Shown piece after piece: positions 45,323 to 54,652 of a stretch of DNA of 64,000 nt. Under the pieces are notes generated by a model. It saw nothing but the letters and a program-made list of their open reading frames with translations. It had not been told where the DNA came from and searched no databases. Positions within the stretch are counted from its first letter, which is position 1; the number at the start of each line of letters is the position of its first letter. Made by a program: the position numbers and the translations under genes. The stretch comes from V1-33 sp039795165 (GTDB lineage Bacteria; Verrucomicrobiota; Verrucomicrobiia; Verrucomicrobiales; V1-33): assembly GCA_039795165.1 (NCBI GenBank), contig JBDKER010000007.1:62001-126000 (forward strand), written 5' to 3'.

Positions 45323-48300
45323 ATGAAGCCGCTCTCTCTTTTTCTGGTCCCCCTGCTGCTGGCGGGTGTGTCCGTGGTGTCCGCCGCCGATACTGGATTT
45401 CTGGAACGGTTTGCGTTCGCGGATGACCGGGCGGCGGTGCTGCGGGAGCTCATTCCGGGAACGGATGATTTCTACTATTTCCATGCGCTGCATCTCCAGC
45501 ATGAGGGCAAACGGGCGGAACTGATGACGCTCCTCAAGGAATGGGAAGACCGGTTTCAGGGAGGCAATGGGCGGCGCGATGAAATCCGGAACCGTCAGGC
45601 CCTGCTGGACTACGGAACCGATCCCGCGGCGAGTCTCGCTTACCTGCGCGGCAAATTGGGGGTCAGCTTCAACCATCAGCGCATCACGCCCGATGCCCGT
45701 CCCGAACTTCCTACCAGACTGGATCCCTCCCTCGTGTCCAGGGCAGCCTTTCAGGCGGATGCTCTCGCGAATACCGATGCGCTGGGAAATTTCACCCCGC
45801 ACGGACTCGTCACACTCCTCCGCGAGGGCGGTACCGAACTGACGACCGCACGGCGGCGCGACCTGCTCAGCCGGATCCACCGTCCCGACTTTGCGGGCCT
45901 GCCGGGCATCATTCACGAAGACCTTGGAACCAAGGAATCCGGCGGGTTCGGGGAGTTTCCGATCCATGGGAAGCTCACGCTGGCACAACTCGAGGAACTG
46001 CTGCGGCTCAGGCCGGCGCTCCTGCAGAACACGAATTTCGTGAATGCGTGGGCCGTGCGGCTCCGTCCGGCCTTCGGCGAAGATGCGGTGCGCAGTGCCG
46101 AGGTCCGCGAGGCATGGCTGGACCGTCTCGAAGCCTTCACGGCGAAGCTCGCTCCGTCCTTCAATTCCCTCAAGGCGCACGTTCTCTATCATCGTCTGAT
46201 TCATGATCAGCAGCAGGGGAAGGTGAGCGAAGCGCGCCTGATGGCCTACCTGCAGCTGCCTCGGCCCGTAGGCTATGTGCGGCCGGAATTCCGTGACTCC
46301 GAAGCCTTCCGTCAGCCCGTGGATCTCAATGCGGACTTCGGGTCGCTCACCGCCTGTCCTCCGGTGAGCAATGATGAAATACTCGTGCGCAGCCTGCTGC
46401 TTGGCTTGCTGGCCAGAGTGGATAGCGCGGAGAAATGGGCGCCGTATGTGGAATCCGGATGGCTGGCGGCCTTGCATGCCGAAGCCAAGCTGCTGTCGGG
46501 TGCTCCGGATGCCGCCCGCTGGGTTTCACTGCTCAATCCTCAGGCATATCAGGCTCTCAAGGACCGCGTGGACCTCGACTTCGATCCGGCGGTGCGGCGC
46601 AGCTGGGGTGCCGCCGATGAAGTGGCCATCGATGTGCATCTCAAGAACGTCCCGAAGCTGCTCGTGAAGGTCTACGAGATCAATACCGAGAACGTGCACC
46701 GCACGACCGCCGCGCAGGTCAATACCGACCTGAACCTCGACGGTCTCACTGCCAACAGCGAGCAGACCCATGAATCAGTGGATGCCCCCATCCTCCGCAC
46801 CCGGCGCACCTTCCAGTTCCCGGAACTCAAGGGTAAGCGCGGCGTCTGGATCATTGAGTTCATCGGCGGTGGCCGCAGCAGCCGGGCCCTCGTGCGCAAG
46901 GGAGGCATCCGCCATGTGGTCGTTCCCGACGCGATTGGCACGCAGCTCCGGCTCTTCCACGAGAATATGGAGCCAGTCACCAAAGGCTATGTGCTCGCGG
47001 GCCCGCGGCGTTTCGATGCCGACGAAGACGGAAGCATTCACATTCCCTTCAGCGAAAGACCCGGCGAGCAGGATCTTATTCTCGGTGACGGAACCGGATT
47101 CACGTCGCTCGAAAAGGTCGTGCTTGGCGGGGAATCGTACGAACTGAAGGCGGGTTTCCACGTTCCGCGGGAATCGCTCCTGCCTGGAAAGATGGCGGAA
47201 CTCGCCTTCCGTCCGGCGCTGCGCAACAATGGCCGCCCCGTGCCACTGGATGCCCTCTCGAAGGTGCGGCTGACCATTGTTTCGCGGACCCTCGACGGAC
47301 TTCCCGCCACCAGCGTGCACGACATCGGGCTCCGCGACGCAGCCGGAAACCCAGTCGGTCCACAGCTCGCCGATGACGCGGAAACCATCATTGGCTTCTC
47401 CGCGCCCGACCGCCTTGCTTCGCTCGAGTTCAGCCTCGAAGGTGAAATGAAGGCCCTTGCGACCGGCCAACCCGTGAAGCTCACCGCGTCGGGCAGTCTC
47501 GCGGTCAATGGGATCAGTCTGACCGAACAGACTTCCGACCTGCATCTTTCCCGGACGGAATCGGGATATGTGCTCGAGGAACGCGGACGGAGTGGCGAGG
47601 AACGGGCCGAGCGTGAAGTGAACGTGACCCTGACCCACCGGGACTTCACGGTGAGCCGGACCCTCACCCTGAAGACCGATGCGGCCGGGGCTGTCAGTCT
47701 GGGATCACTCGACGGGATCACGTCCGTGGTGGCGCGCAGTGCGGCGGGTGTGGAACGGCGCTTTGCACTGAGCGGCGACCGCGCCACGGTGCCCGCGCTC
47801 GTGCAGGCCAAGGTCGGGGAAACCGTGCGCCTGGCGTGGTCCGGACCCGCCAATCCACAGCCTGGCGACGTCAGTGTGCTGGAACTGCGCAATGGCGTGC
47901 CGGTGCGCGATGCCGCCGCTACCGTGACGGTTTCGGGGGGCATGGTGGCGATCCGCGATCTTCCGCAGGGAGAATACGCGGTCGAATTCACTCCATCGAT
48001 GGCCACCACCGTGCTGCGGCTGGCGGCCGGAGCAGCCGTCACGGGAAATGTCGTGAATCCGGCGCTCACCATGGAACTTTCCGCGCCGGCTCCGCTCAGC
48101 ATTGCCGGAATGGCCGCGGCCCAGCTGCCGGGCAACGACGGCAAGGAAGGCCGCCGCGTCCTTGTCTTCCAGATCGGGAATCCCGGCGAGGAAACCCGCG
48201 TGCATGTTCTCGCGAGCCGCTTTCTGCCGCACTTCGACGCCTTCGAGGCGCTCGGACGCGACCACCTGCCGCAGCCCGCCGCATGGACCAATGCGTGGCG

Positions 48301-51300
48301 TCCCAGCCTGTTTCAGAATGCACGCACGATCGGCGAGGAGTACCGCTACGTGCTCGACCGCCGTGGCGCGAAACGCTTTGCGGGCAATCTGCTGGGACGT
48401 CCTGGCTTGCTTCTCAATCCATGGTCGATCGCCGACACCGTGACCGCCAAGCAGCAGGCTGCCGCAGGAGAAGACGCCCAGGCCATGAATGCCGAGCGTC
48501 CGGCCAGTGCCGCGGCTCCCGCACCTACCACGGCCGAGGCCAAGAAAGACGCCTCCGCCCCCGTACCCATGGAGGCAGACCTCTCGTTCCTCGGCCTGCC
48601 CGGCACCGTTTCCTTCAATCTCCGGCCCGACAAGGACGGAAGAGTGGCCATCGACGCCGCCCTGCTGGCCGACCGCCAGATGGTACGGGTCGTCGCGGTG
48701 GGGAGCGACTCGGCCGCCGTGCGCGATTTCGTGCTGCCATCGCAACCACTCGCCCTTCGCGACATCCGGCTCACCGACGCTCTCGATCCGAAGCAGCACT
48801 ACAGCCGTCAGAACCGGGTCTCGCTGCTCGAGAAGGATGTCCCGTTCGAATTCCGTGATGCCCTCACCGCGACGTGGCAGAATATCGGAAATCTCGGAGC
48901 GGCGCACGGACTTCTCTTCAGCCTGACCGCCAATGGCCAGATGGCGGAATTCGCATGGCTCATCGAGTGGCCAACGCTCTCCGCGGCCCGCAAGTCGGAA
49001 CTCTATTCCCTGTATGCCTGCCATGAACTGCACTTCTTCCTTGCCCGACGCGATCCGGAATTCTTCGCTAGGGTGATTGCTCCCTACCTTGTCAGCAAAC
49101 GCGACAAGACCTTCATGGATCATTATCTGCTGGGCAGCGATCTCTCGGGGTACCTGCGGCCATGGCAGTACAGCGGCCTGAACACGGCTGAGCGTGTTCT
49201 GCTGGCGAGCCGGATCGAAGCCGAACGCGCGGTGGTGCAGCGGATGATCCGCGACTGGCTCGACACGCAGCCGCGCAATCCGCAGCGCGATGCCTTCCTC
49301 TTCGAGACCGCTCTCAATGGCCGTGCGCTCGGTGGCCAGAATGGCGTCGCCCTCAGGGGCGGCCTGCTCGAACTCAATGATGCCAGCGATCGCGGCCGCT
49401 TTGGTTTCGGTGGCGGGGATGGAAACCGCGATGAGAAGAAGAATCTCTACTTCAAGCGCGCGGAAATGGACCAGCTGAGCGTCGATCAGCCGGTCAACGA
49501 ACCCGGAGCCCCTGCGGGAGCCGCGGGCCTCGCGGCCAGCAAACCCGTGGACGCAGCAATGGCTCTCGGAGCCCTGCGCCAAAGGGGGTCGGTAGCCGCG
49601 GAGGAATCGGAGGAACTGCTCAAGGAAGTCGCCTCCGCTTCCGCCGGAGACGAATTGCGTCGGCTTGAGGAAGGCCGGGACAAGGTAGCGGAGGATTTTG
49701 TCGGCCGCAAGGCAGGCCGCGGCCTCAACCGGGAAAAGGCCAAGGAAGTACTCAGCCGCCGCAGCAATGCCGCCGCCAAGGCCGAGCGGTTCTTCCGTCA
49801 GACCGAACAGACGAAGGAATGGGCCGAGAACAATTACTACCATCTCCTCATCGCTCAGCAGAACGCCGGATTGGTCCCGCCGAACCGCTTCTGGGCCGAC
49901 TACGCGGCATGGGACGGCAAGCAGCCGTTTGTCTCCGCGCACCTTGCCGATGCCGCGGGTTCGTTTTCCGAAATGATCCTCGCCCTCGCGGTCCTCGATC
50001 TGCCGTTTCCGTCGGAGGCCAAGCCGGGCAAAATCGAGCGCAAGGAGAATGCGGTGACCCTCACGTCGGCTGGCAAGGGTATCCTCTTCCATCAGGAAAT
50101 CCGGACGGCTGAAGCCGACAATGACGGAGCGAAGCTGCTCGTGAGCCAGAACTTCTACCGCCATGGCGACCGCTTCATCGAGCAGGCCGGGGAGAAACTC
50201 GACAAGTTCGTGACCGGAGAATTTCTCACGGGCGTGGTCTACGGATGCCAGGTGGTCGTCACCAATCCGTCCTCATCGGTGCAGAAACTCGACCTGCTCT
50301 TCCAGATTCCGAAGGGTGCCGTTCCGGTGCTCCAGACGCAGATGACACGCAGTGTGCCCATCGTGCTCGAGCCCTATCATACGGGCACGTTTGATTTCCA
50401 CTTCTACTTCCCGGTCCCCGGCAAGTTCCCGCATTACCCAGTGCATCTGAGCCGGAACTTCCGCACCGCAGCGAGCGCCGAACCATTCACCTTCAATGCC
50501 GTCGACCGCCTCACCACTGCCGACAAGGCATCGTGGGAATATGTCAGTCAGAATGCCGAACCGGCCGAAGTGCTCGCCTTCCTGCGCGAACACAATCTCA
50601 ATACGCTCAATCTCGACCTCATGCTGTGGCGCATGCAGAATGTGGACTTTGCAAGAGATGCGCTGGCCCTGCTGCGGAGCCGCCACGTCTGGCATGCCGG
50701 GGCCGCCAGCTATGCACTGCTGCACAATCTTCCCGAGGGCGTGAGCGACTACCTGATGCACCTTGATGGATTCCTCGCCGAGTGCGGCCCCGTGCTCGAC
50801 AGCCCGGCGGTGCGCATCGATCCAGTCGAGCGCCGTACCTATCAGCATCTCGAATACAGCCCGCTCATCAACGCGAGAGCACACACCCTCGGTGCTTCCA
50901 GGGTCATTCTGAACGACAAGCTGCGGGCCCAGTTCGACGCCTTCTGCCGGGTGCTTTCGTGCCGTCCTGCCCTCGGCGACGAAGACCATCTCGCTGCTGC
51001 CTATTACCTCGCTCTCCAGGACCGCACGGAGGAAGCCATCGCCCGCTTCAGCCGCGTCGATCAGTCAAAGGTCGCTGAAGAGCTCCAGTACAATTACCTG
51101 AAGGCATGGCTGGCACTCTCGCAGGAAGACACGGCGACCGCCCGCACCATCGCGACTGCTCATGCCAATCATCCAGTAGACCGCTGGCGCACGAAATTCA
51201 CCGAACTGGCATCGCAGCTGGATGAAATCGAGGGCCGCCAGCCGGCTGCCCCGAGGGACGACGACCGCGACGCCAGCCAGGACCGCCTTGCCGCAAAGGA

Positions 51301-51868
51301 ACCCGCCCTCGCGCTCCAGCTGGAAAACCGGGCGGTCACGCTGAACACGCGCAATCTCACCGAGGTGACCGTGAATTACTACCCGATGGATCTGGAGTTT
51401 CTCTTCAGTGCCAATCCTTTCGTAACGCAGGACACGAGCCGTTTCCGGATGATCCGTCCGAACCGGAGCGACCGCGTCGCCATTCCCGCGGGCGGTCAGC
51501 ATGCCTTTGCGCTCCCCGAGGAATTCCGGAGTGCCAACGTGCTCGTCGAGGTGAGCGGCGGAGGCATCACGCGATCGGAGGCGGCCTATGCCAACGAACT
51601 CGAGGTGCAGCTGAGCGAGGGCTTCGGCCGTCTCGAAGTCCGTCATGCGGGCGACCGCAAGCCGCTCGCGAAGGTCTATGTGAAGGTCTTCGCTGAGGTC
51701 AACGGTGTCCCCGTCTTCTACAAGGACGGCTACACCGACTTGCGCGGAAAATTCGACTACGCCAGCCTCAGCACCGGTGATCTTGATGGGGCCTCGCGCT
51801 TCTCGATTCTCATTCTGAGTGATCAGCATGGGGCCACGGTGCGGGAAGCCCAGCCGCCGGCGCGCTGA
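45323..51868 (+). CDS. Giant secreted protein of unknown function (2181 residues)
   Basis: The start MKPLSLFLVPLLLAGVSVVSAA gives a clean signal peptide; the frame upstream belongs to the preceding gene's antisense-like leader and is rejected. No family is recognised with confidence. Several beta-sandwich-like stretches occur (for example around LKVRL/VRLTIVSRTLDGLP and NVTLTHRDFTVSRTLTL), loosely reminiscent of macroglobulin-type repeats. I see no thioester motif. An Ala/Pro/Lys-rich linker lies at about residues 1055-1085. A charged helical region (EESEELLKEV to AERFFRQTEQTKEW) spans about 1427-1510, and a TPR-like helical part lies at about 1890-1970. The C-terminus (KPLAKVYVKVFAEVNG; FYKDGYTDLRGKFDY) looks like a compact conserved domain. 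Codon choice is C-rich compared with the first half of the window. It is probably periplasmic or outer-surface. Confidence 0.75.
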   Translation: MKPLSLFLVPLLLAGVSVVSAADTGFLERFAFADDRAAVLRELIPGTDDFYYFHALHLQHEGKRAELMTLLKEWEDRFQGGNGRRDEIRNRQALLDYGTDPAASLAYLRGKLGVSFNHQRITPDARPELPTRLDPSLVSRAAFQADALANTDALGNFTPHGLVTLLREGGTELTTARRRDLLSRIHRPDFAGLPGIIHEDLGTKESGGFGEFPIHGKLTLAQLEELLRLRPALLQNTNFVNAWAVRLRPAFGEDAVRSAEVREAWLDRLEAFTAKLAPSFNSLKAHVLYHRLIHDQQQGKVSEARLMAYLQLPRPVGYVRPEFRDSEAFRQPVDLNADFGSLTACPPVSNDEILVRSLLLGLLARVDSAEKWAPYVESGWLAALHAEAKLLSGAPDAARWVSLLNPQAYQALKDRVDLDFDPAVRRSWGAADEVAIDVHLKNVPKLLVKVYEINTENVHRTTAAQVNTDLNLDGLTANSEQTHESVDAPILRTRRTFQFPELKGKRGVWIIEFIGGGRSSRALVRKGGIRHVVVPDAIGTQLRLFHENMEPVTKGYVLAGPRRFDADEDGSIHIPFSERPGEQDLILGDGTGFTSLEKVVLGGESYELKAGFHVPRESLLPGKMAELAFRPALRNNGRPVPLDALSKVRLTIVSRTLDGLPATSVHDIGLRDAAGNPVGPQLADDAETIIGFSAPDRLASLEFSLEGEMKALATGQPVKLTASGSLAVNGISLTEQTSDLHLSRTESGYVLEERGRSGEERAEREVNVTLTHRDFTVSRTLTLKTDAAGAVSLGSLDGITSVVARSAAGVERRFALSGDRATVPALVQAKVGETVRLAWSGPANPQPGDVSVLELRNGVPVRDAAATVTVSGGMVAIRDLPQGEYAVEFTPSMATTVLRLAAGAAVTGNVVNPALTMELSAPAPLSIAGMAAAQLPGNDGKEGRRVLVFQIGNPGEETRVHVLASRFLPHFDAFEALGRDHLPQPAAWTNAWRPSLFQNARTIGEEYRYVLDRRGAKRFAGNLLGRPGLLLNPWSIADTVTAKQQAAAGEDAQAMNAERPASAAAPAPTTAEAKKDASAPVPMEADLSFLGLPGTVSFNLRPDKDGRVAIDAALLADRQMVRVVAVGSDSAAVRDFVLPSQPLALRDIRLTDALDPKQHYSRQNRVSLLEKDVPFEFRDALTATWQNIGNLGAAHGLLFSLTANGQMAEFAWLIEWPTLSAARKSELYSLYACHELHFFLARRDPEFFARVIAPYLVSKRDKTFMDHYLLGSDLSGYLRPWQYSGLNTAERVLLASRIEAERAVVQRMIRDWLDTQPRNPQRDAFLFETALNGRALGGQNGVALRGGLLELNDASDRGRFGFGGGDGNRDEKKNLYFKRAEMDQLSVDQPVNEPGAPAGAAGLAASKPVDAAMALGALRQRGSVAAEESEELLKEVASASAGDELRRLEEGRDKVAEDFVGRKAGRGLNREKAKEVLSRRSNAAAKAERFFRQTEQTKEWAENNYYHLLIAQQNAGLVPPNRFWADYAAWDGKQPFVSAHLADAAGSFSEMILALAVLDLPFPSEAKPGKIERKENAVTLTSAGKGILFHQEIRTAEADNDGAKLLVSQNFYRHGDRFIEQAGEKLDKFVTGEFLTGVVYGCQVVVTNPSSSVQKLDLLFQIPKGAVPVLQTQMTRSVPIVLEPYHTGTFDFHFYFPVPGKFPHYPVHLSRNFRTAASAEPFTFNAVDRLTTADKASWEYVSQNAEPAEVLAFLREHNLNTLNLDLMLWRMQNVDFARDALALLRSRHVWHAGAASYALLHNLPEGVSDYLMHLDGFLAECGPVLDSPAVRIDPVERRTYQHLEYSPLINARAHTLGASRVILNDKLRAQFDAFCRVLSCRPALGDEDHLAAAYYLALQDRTEEAIARFSRVDQSKVAEELQYNYLKAWLALSQEDTATARTIATAHANHPVDRWRTKFTELASQLDEIEGRQPAAPRDDDRDASQDRLAAKEPALALQLENRAVTLNTRNLTEVTVNYYPMDLEFLFSANPFVTQDTSRFRMIRPNRSDRVAIPAGGQHAFALPEEFRSANVLVEVSGGGITRSEAAYANELEVQLSEGFGRLEVRHAGDRKPLAKVYVKVFAEVNGVPVFYKDGYTDLRGKFDYASLSTGDLDGASRFSILILSDQHGATVREAQPPAR

Positions 51869-51915
51869 GCCACGCCGCTCTGGCGGATCCGGGCAGTCGG
51901 TTCCATGATGCCCGC

Positions 51916-54606
51916 ATGCCGGAGATCCTTCAGCCCCATGCCCTGACCGCCACAGAAACATCGGTCAGGCTGGGAGTGGATCCAGCCGCGGGGCTGACGG
52001 CCATGGAAGCGGCGGCGAGGCTGGCGGCACATGGAGCGAATGTGCTGCCCGAAGCTGAGCGACGTCCGGTCTGGCTGACGTTGCTGCGGCAGTTTGCCAG
52101 TCCCCTCATCTATCTGCTGCTGGCGGCTGCCGTGATCGCCTTTGCCATGGGGCACGCGGGCGACGGCGCGGTCATTCTGGTGGTCCTGTCCATCAATGCT
52201 GTGGTGGGGGCCATTCAGGAAGGCCGGGCGGAACGATCCATGGAGGCGCTGCGGAAGCTGTCGGTACTGAAGGTGCGCTGTCTGCGTGGCGGGCGCGAAG
52301 AGATGCTCGAAGCGAGCGCCCTCGTGCCGGGCGATGTGCTCCTTCTTGCCGCGGGCGATGCGGTCGGTGCCGACGCAAGGATCGTCGAAGCCGCCTTTCT
52401 CGAAGCGGCGGAATCAGCTCTCACCGGCGAATCACTGCCGGTCATGAAGAATGCCGAGCCAGTCCCGGACGATACCCCGCTGGCCGATCGTCATGGCATG
52501 CTGTACGCCGGAACTCATGTATCCGCAGGCCGCGGCCGCGCCATCGTGACCGCCACGGGAATGCATTCTGAAGTCGGCCGCATTGCCGGTCTCACCGCTT
52601 CCTCGCAGGAACCGGTCACCCCACTGGAACAGCGCATCCAGTCCTTCGGGCAATGGCTGGCCGCGGCGGCGGTCGTTCTCTTCGGCGTAGTCATCGCGAT
52701 CGGTCTGCTGCGTGGTCTGCCGTTTCTCGAAATCCTCATGGTGGGCATCAGTCAGATGGTCAGCATGGTGCCGGAAGGATTGCCGGTGGCCATGACGATC
52801 GCGCTGGCAGTGGGCATGCAGAGGATGGCCCGCGAAGGTGCCGTGATCCGGCGCCTCTCGGCTGTGGAAACGCTGGGGTCGGTCAATGTGATCTGTTCCG
52901 ACAAGACGGGGACGCTGACGCGCAATGAGATGACGGTGACGGCGCTCTGGCTGGCCGGGGGACGGAGGATTGGCATCACTGGGAGTGGCTATGTGCCCGA
53001 GGGAAGTCTCCTTGAGGCAGGTGATCCAGCGAACCTTGCCGATGCAGCCCTGCGGCAGATGCTGGAGGCGATGGTGCTGTGCAATGACGCGCAGTTGGTG
53101 CCGCCGGATGGTGTGGACCCACGCTGGCGGGCGCTGGGTGATCCGACCGAGGCTGCTTTGCTGACAGCTGCATGGAAGGCAGGCATCGATCCACGCGAAC
53201 TCCGTCGCGCCCATCCGCGCACGGGGGAAATTCCGTTCGATGCCGCCGCGCGCCTCATGGCGACGCAGCATGGACATCCGGCGCGGCTTGTCATCAAGGG
53301 CGCGCCGGAACAGGTGCTCGCCCTCTGCGGATTCATCCGGTCGGAAGGCGCAGCCGCGCTTCCCCTGACTGATGCCGCGCGGGCCGAAGCCATGGCGGCG
53401 GCTGAGTCGCTCGGTGCCGAGGCGCTCCGGGTGCTCGCCGTGGCGGAATGCCATGGGGCTTCCATTGATGAAGAAAAGGGTTTCGCCGCTCTCACCGGAC
53501 ACCCGGTTTTCCTTGGTCTGGCCGGACAGATGGATCCTCCGAGGGAGGAAGCAGCGGCCGCTGTGGCAGAATGCCGCCGGGCCGGCATCCGCGTGGTCAT
53601 GGTGACTGGCGATCACAAAGGCACCGGTCTCGCCATTGCCCGAGCGCTTGGCATCGCTGGGTCAGACGACCGCGCCATGGATGGACGTGAACTCGAGGCC
53701 ATGCGTGAGGCCGATCTCCGCGCGGCCCTTGAACACATTCCGGTTTTCGCGCGGGTCCACCCCGCTCAGAAACTCAGAATCATTGAAGCATGGCAGTCAC
53801 GCGGCGGGGTCGTGGCCATGACAGGCGACGGCGTCAATGATGCTCCCGCGCTGGCACGGGCCGATGCCGGAGTCGCCATGGGCATCACGGGCACGGACGT
53901 GGCCAAGAACGCGGCAGGCATTGTGATTTCCGATGATAACTTTGCGACCATCGTGCGCGCCGTCGCCGGCGGACGCCTCGTCTATGGCAATCTGCAGAAA
54001 GTGATTCTCTTCCTGTTCACGACATCGATTGATGAAGTGGTCATTCTGCTGGCTGCGCTCATGGCCGGGTTGCCGCTGCCGCTCGTGGCGGTGCAGATCC
54101 TGTGGATCAATCTGGTGACCGAAGGGGTGCTGACGGTGAATCTGGTGATGGAGCGGAGTCATGGACGCGAGATGCAGCGGCCTCCGGTGCCGCGCGGCGA
54201 AGCTCTGGTTACTCCGATGATGCTGCGGAGGATGCTGATCATGGCGGCGGCTTCCGTGGCTTCCGTGTTCGGTTATTTCCTGTGGCGTCTCGGCACCGGC
54301 GTTTCCATCGAGCAGGTCCGCAGCGAAACCTTCACGGTGCTGGCGGTCACGCAGTGGTTCAATGTACTCAACTGCCGGAGCGAGACCGATTCCGTCTTCA
54401 GCCGTGGCTTTCTGCGGAACCGCTGGCTCGTGGGCGGATTGGTGGCGGGCAATCTCCTGCACTTTCTCGTGATCTACTCCGAGCCCATGAACCGGCTGTT
54501 TCACACGCGTCCCATCGATGCATTCCATTTTGTGCTCATCGGGGCGGTGGCGAGCCTTGTGCTGTGGGTCGAGGAAATCCGCAAATGGTGGGTGCGCCGC
54601 GCTTGA
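51916..54606 (+). CDS. P-type cation-transporting ATPase (P2 type)
   Basis: This 896-residue inner-membrane pump has an N-terminal cation-ATPase domain (GLTAMEAAARLAAHGANVLPE), the actuator motif ESALTGESLPV, and M4 with MVPEGLPVAMTIALAVGMQRMA. The phosphorylation site is SDKTGTLTRNEMTV (Asp329). The nucleotide domain carries KGAPEQVLALC, and the hinge is MTGDGVNDAPALARADAGVAMG. About ten transmembrane segments are present, including a C-terminal cation ATPase domain. PEGLP in M4 fits the Ca2+/Na+/K+ P2A-like group, not heavy-metal pumps. The ion cannot be fixed from motifs. It starts 47 bp after the giant secreted protein and ends 46 bp before PSD1. Confidence 0.93.
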   Translation: MPEILQPHALTATETSVRLGVDPAAGLTAMEAAARLAAHGANVLPEAERRPVWLTLLRQFASPLIYLLLAAAVIAFAMGHAGDGAVILVVLSINAVVGAIQEGRAERSMEALRKLSVLKVRCLRGGREEMLEASALVPGDVLLLAAGDAVGADARIVEAAFLEAAESALTGESLPVMKNAEPVPDDTPLADRHGMLYAGTHVSAGRGRAIVTATGMHSEVGRIAGLTASSQEPVTPLEQRIQSFGQWLAAAAVVLFGVVIAIGLLRGLPFLEILMVGISQMVSMVPEGLPVAMTIALAVGMQRMAREGAVIRRLSAVETLGSVNVICSDKTGTLTRNEMTVTALWLAGGRRIGITGSGYVPEGSLLEAGDPANLADAALRQMLEAMVLCNDAQLVPPDGVDPRWRALGDPTEAALLTAAWKAGIDPRELRRAHPRTGEIPFDAAARLMATQHGHPARLVIKGAPEQVLALCGFIRSEGAAALPLTDAARAEAMAAAESLGAEALRVLAVAECHGASIDEEKGFAALTGHPVFLGLAGQMDPPREEAAAAVAECRRAGIRVVMVTGDHKGTGLAIARALGIAGSDDRAMDGRELEAMREADLRAALEHIPVFARVHPAQKLRIIEAWQSRGGVVAMTGDGVNDAPALARADAGVAMGITGTDVAKNAAGIVISDDNFATIVRAVAGGRLVYGNLQKVILFLFTTSIDEVVILLAALMAGLPLPLVAVQILWINLVTEGVLTVNLVMERSHGREMQRPPVPRGEALVTPMMLRRMLIMAAASVASVFGYFLWRLGTGVSIEQVRSETFTVLAVTQWFNVLNCRSETDSVFSRGFLRNRWLVGGLVAGNLLHFLVIYSEPMNRLFHTRPIDAFHFVLIGAVASLVLWVEEIRKWWVRRA

Positions 54607-54652
54607 GGATCATGGCAAGATGGCGTCGTGAGCCAGCGTACTCTGCGCATCC

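Noticed and set aside
47705..50164. 819-residue open frame on the minus strand
   Set aside because: It is antisense to the giant secreted protein gene, which has a signal peptide and consistent codon pattern; no domain is seen in the antisense frame.
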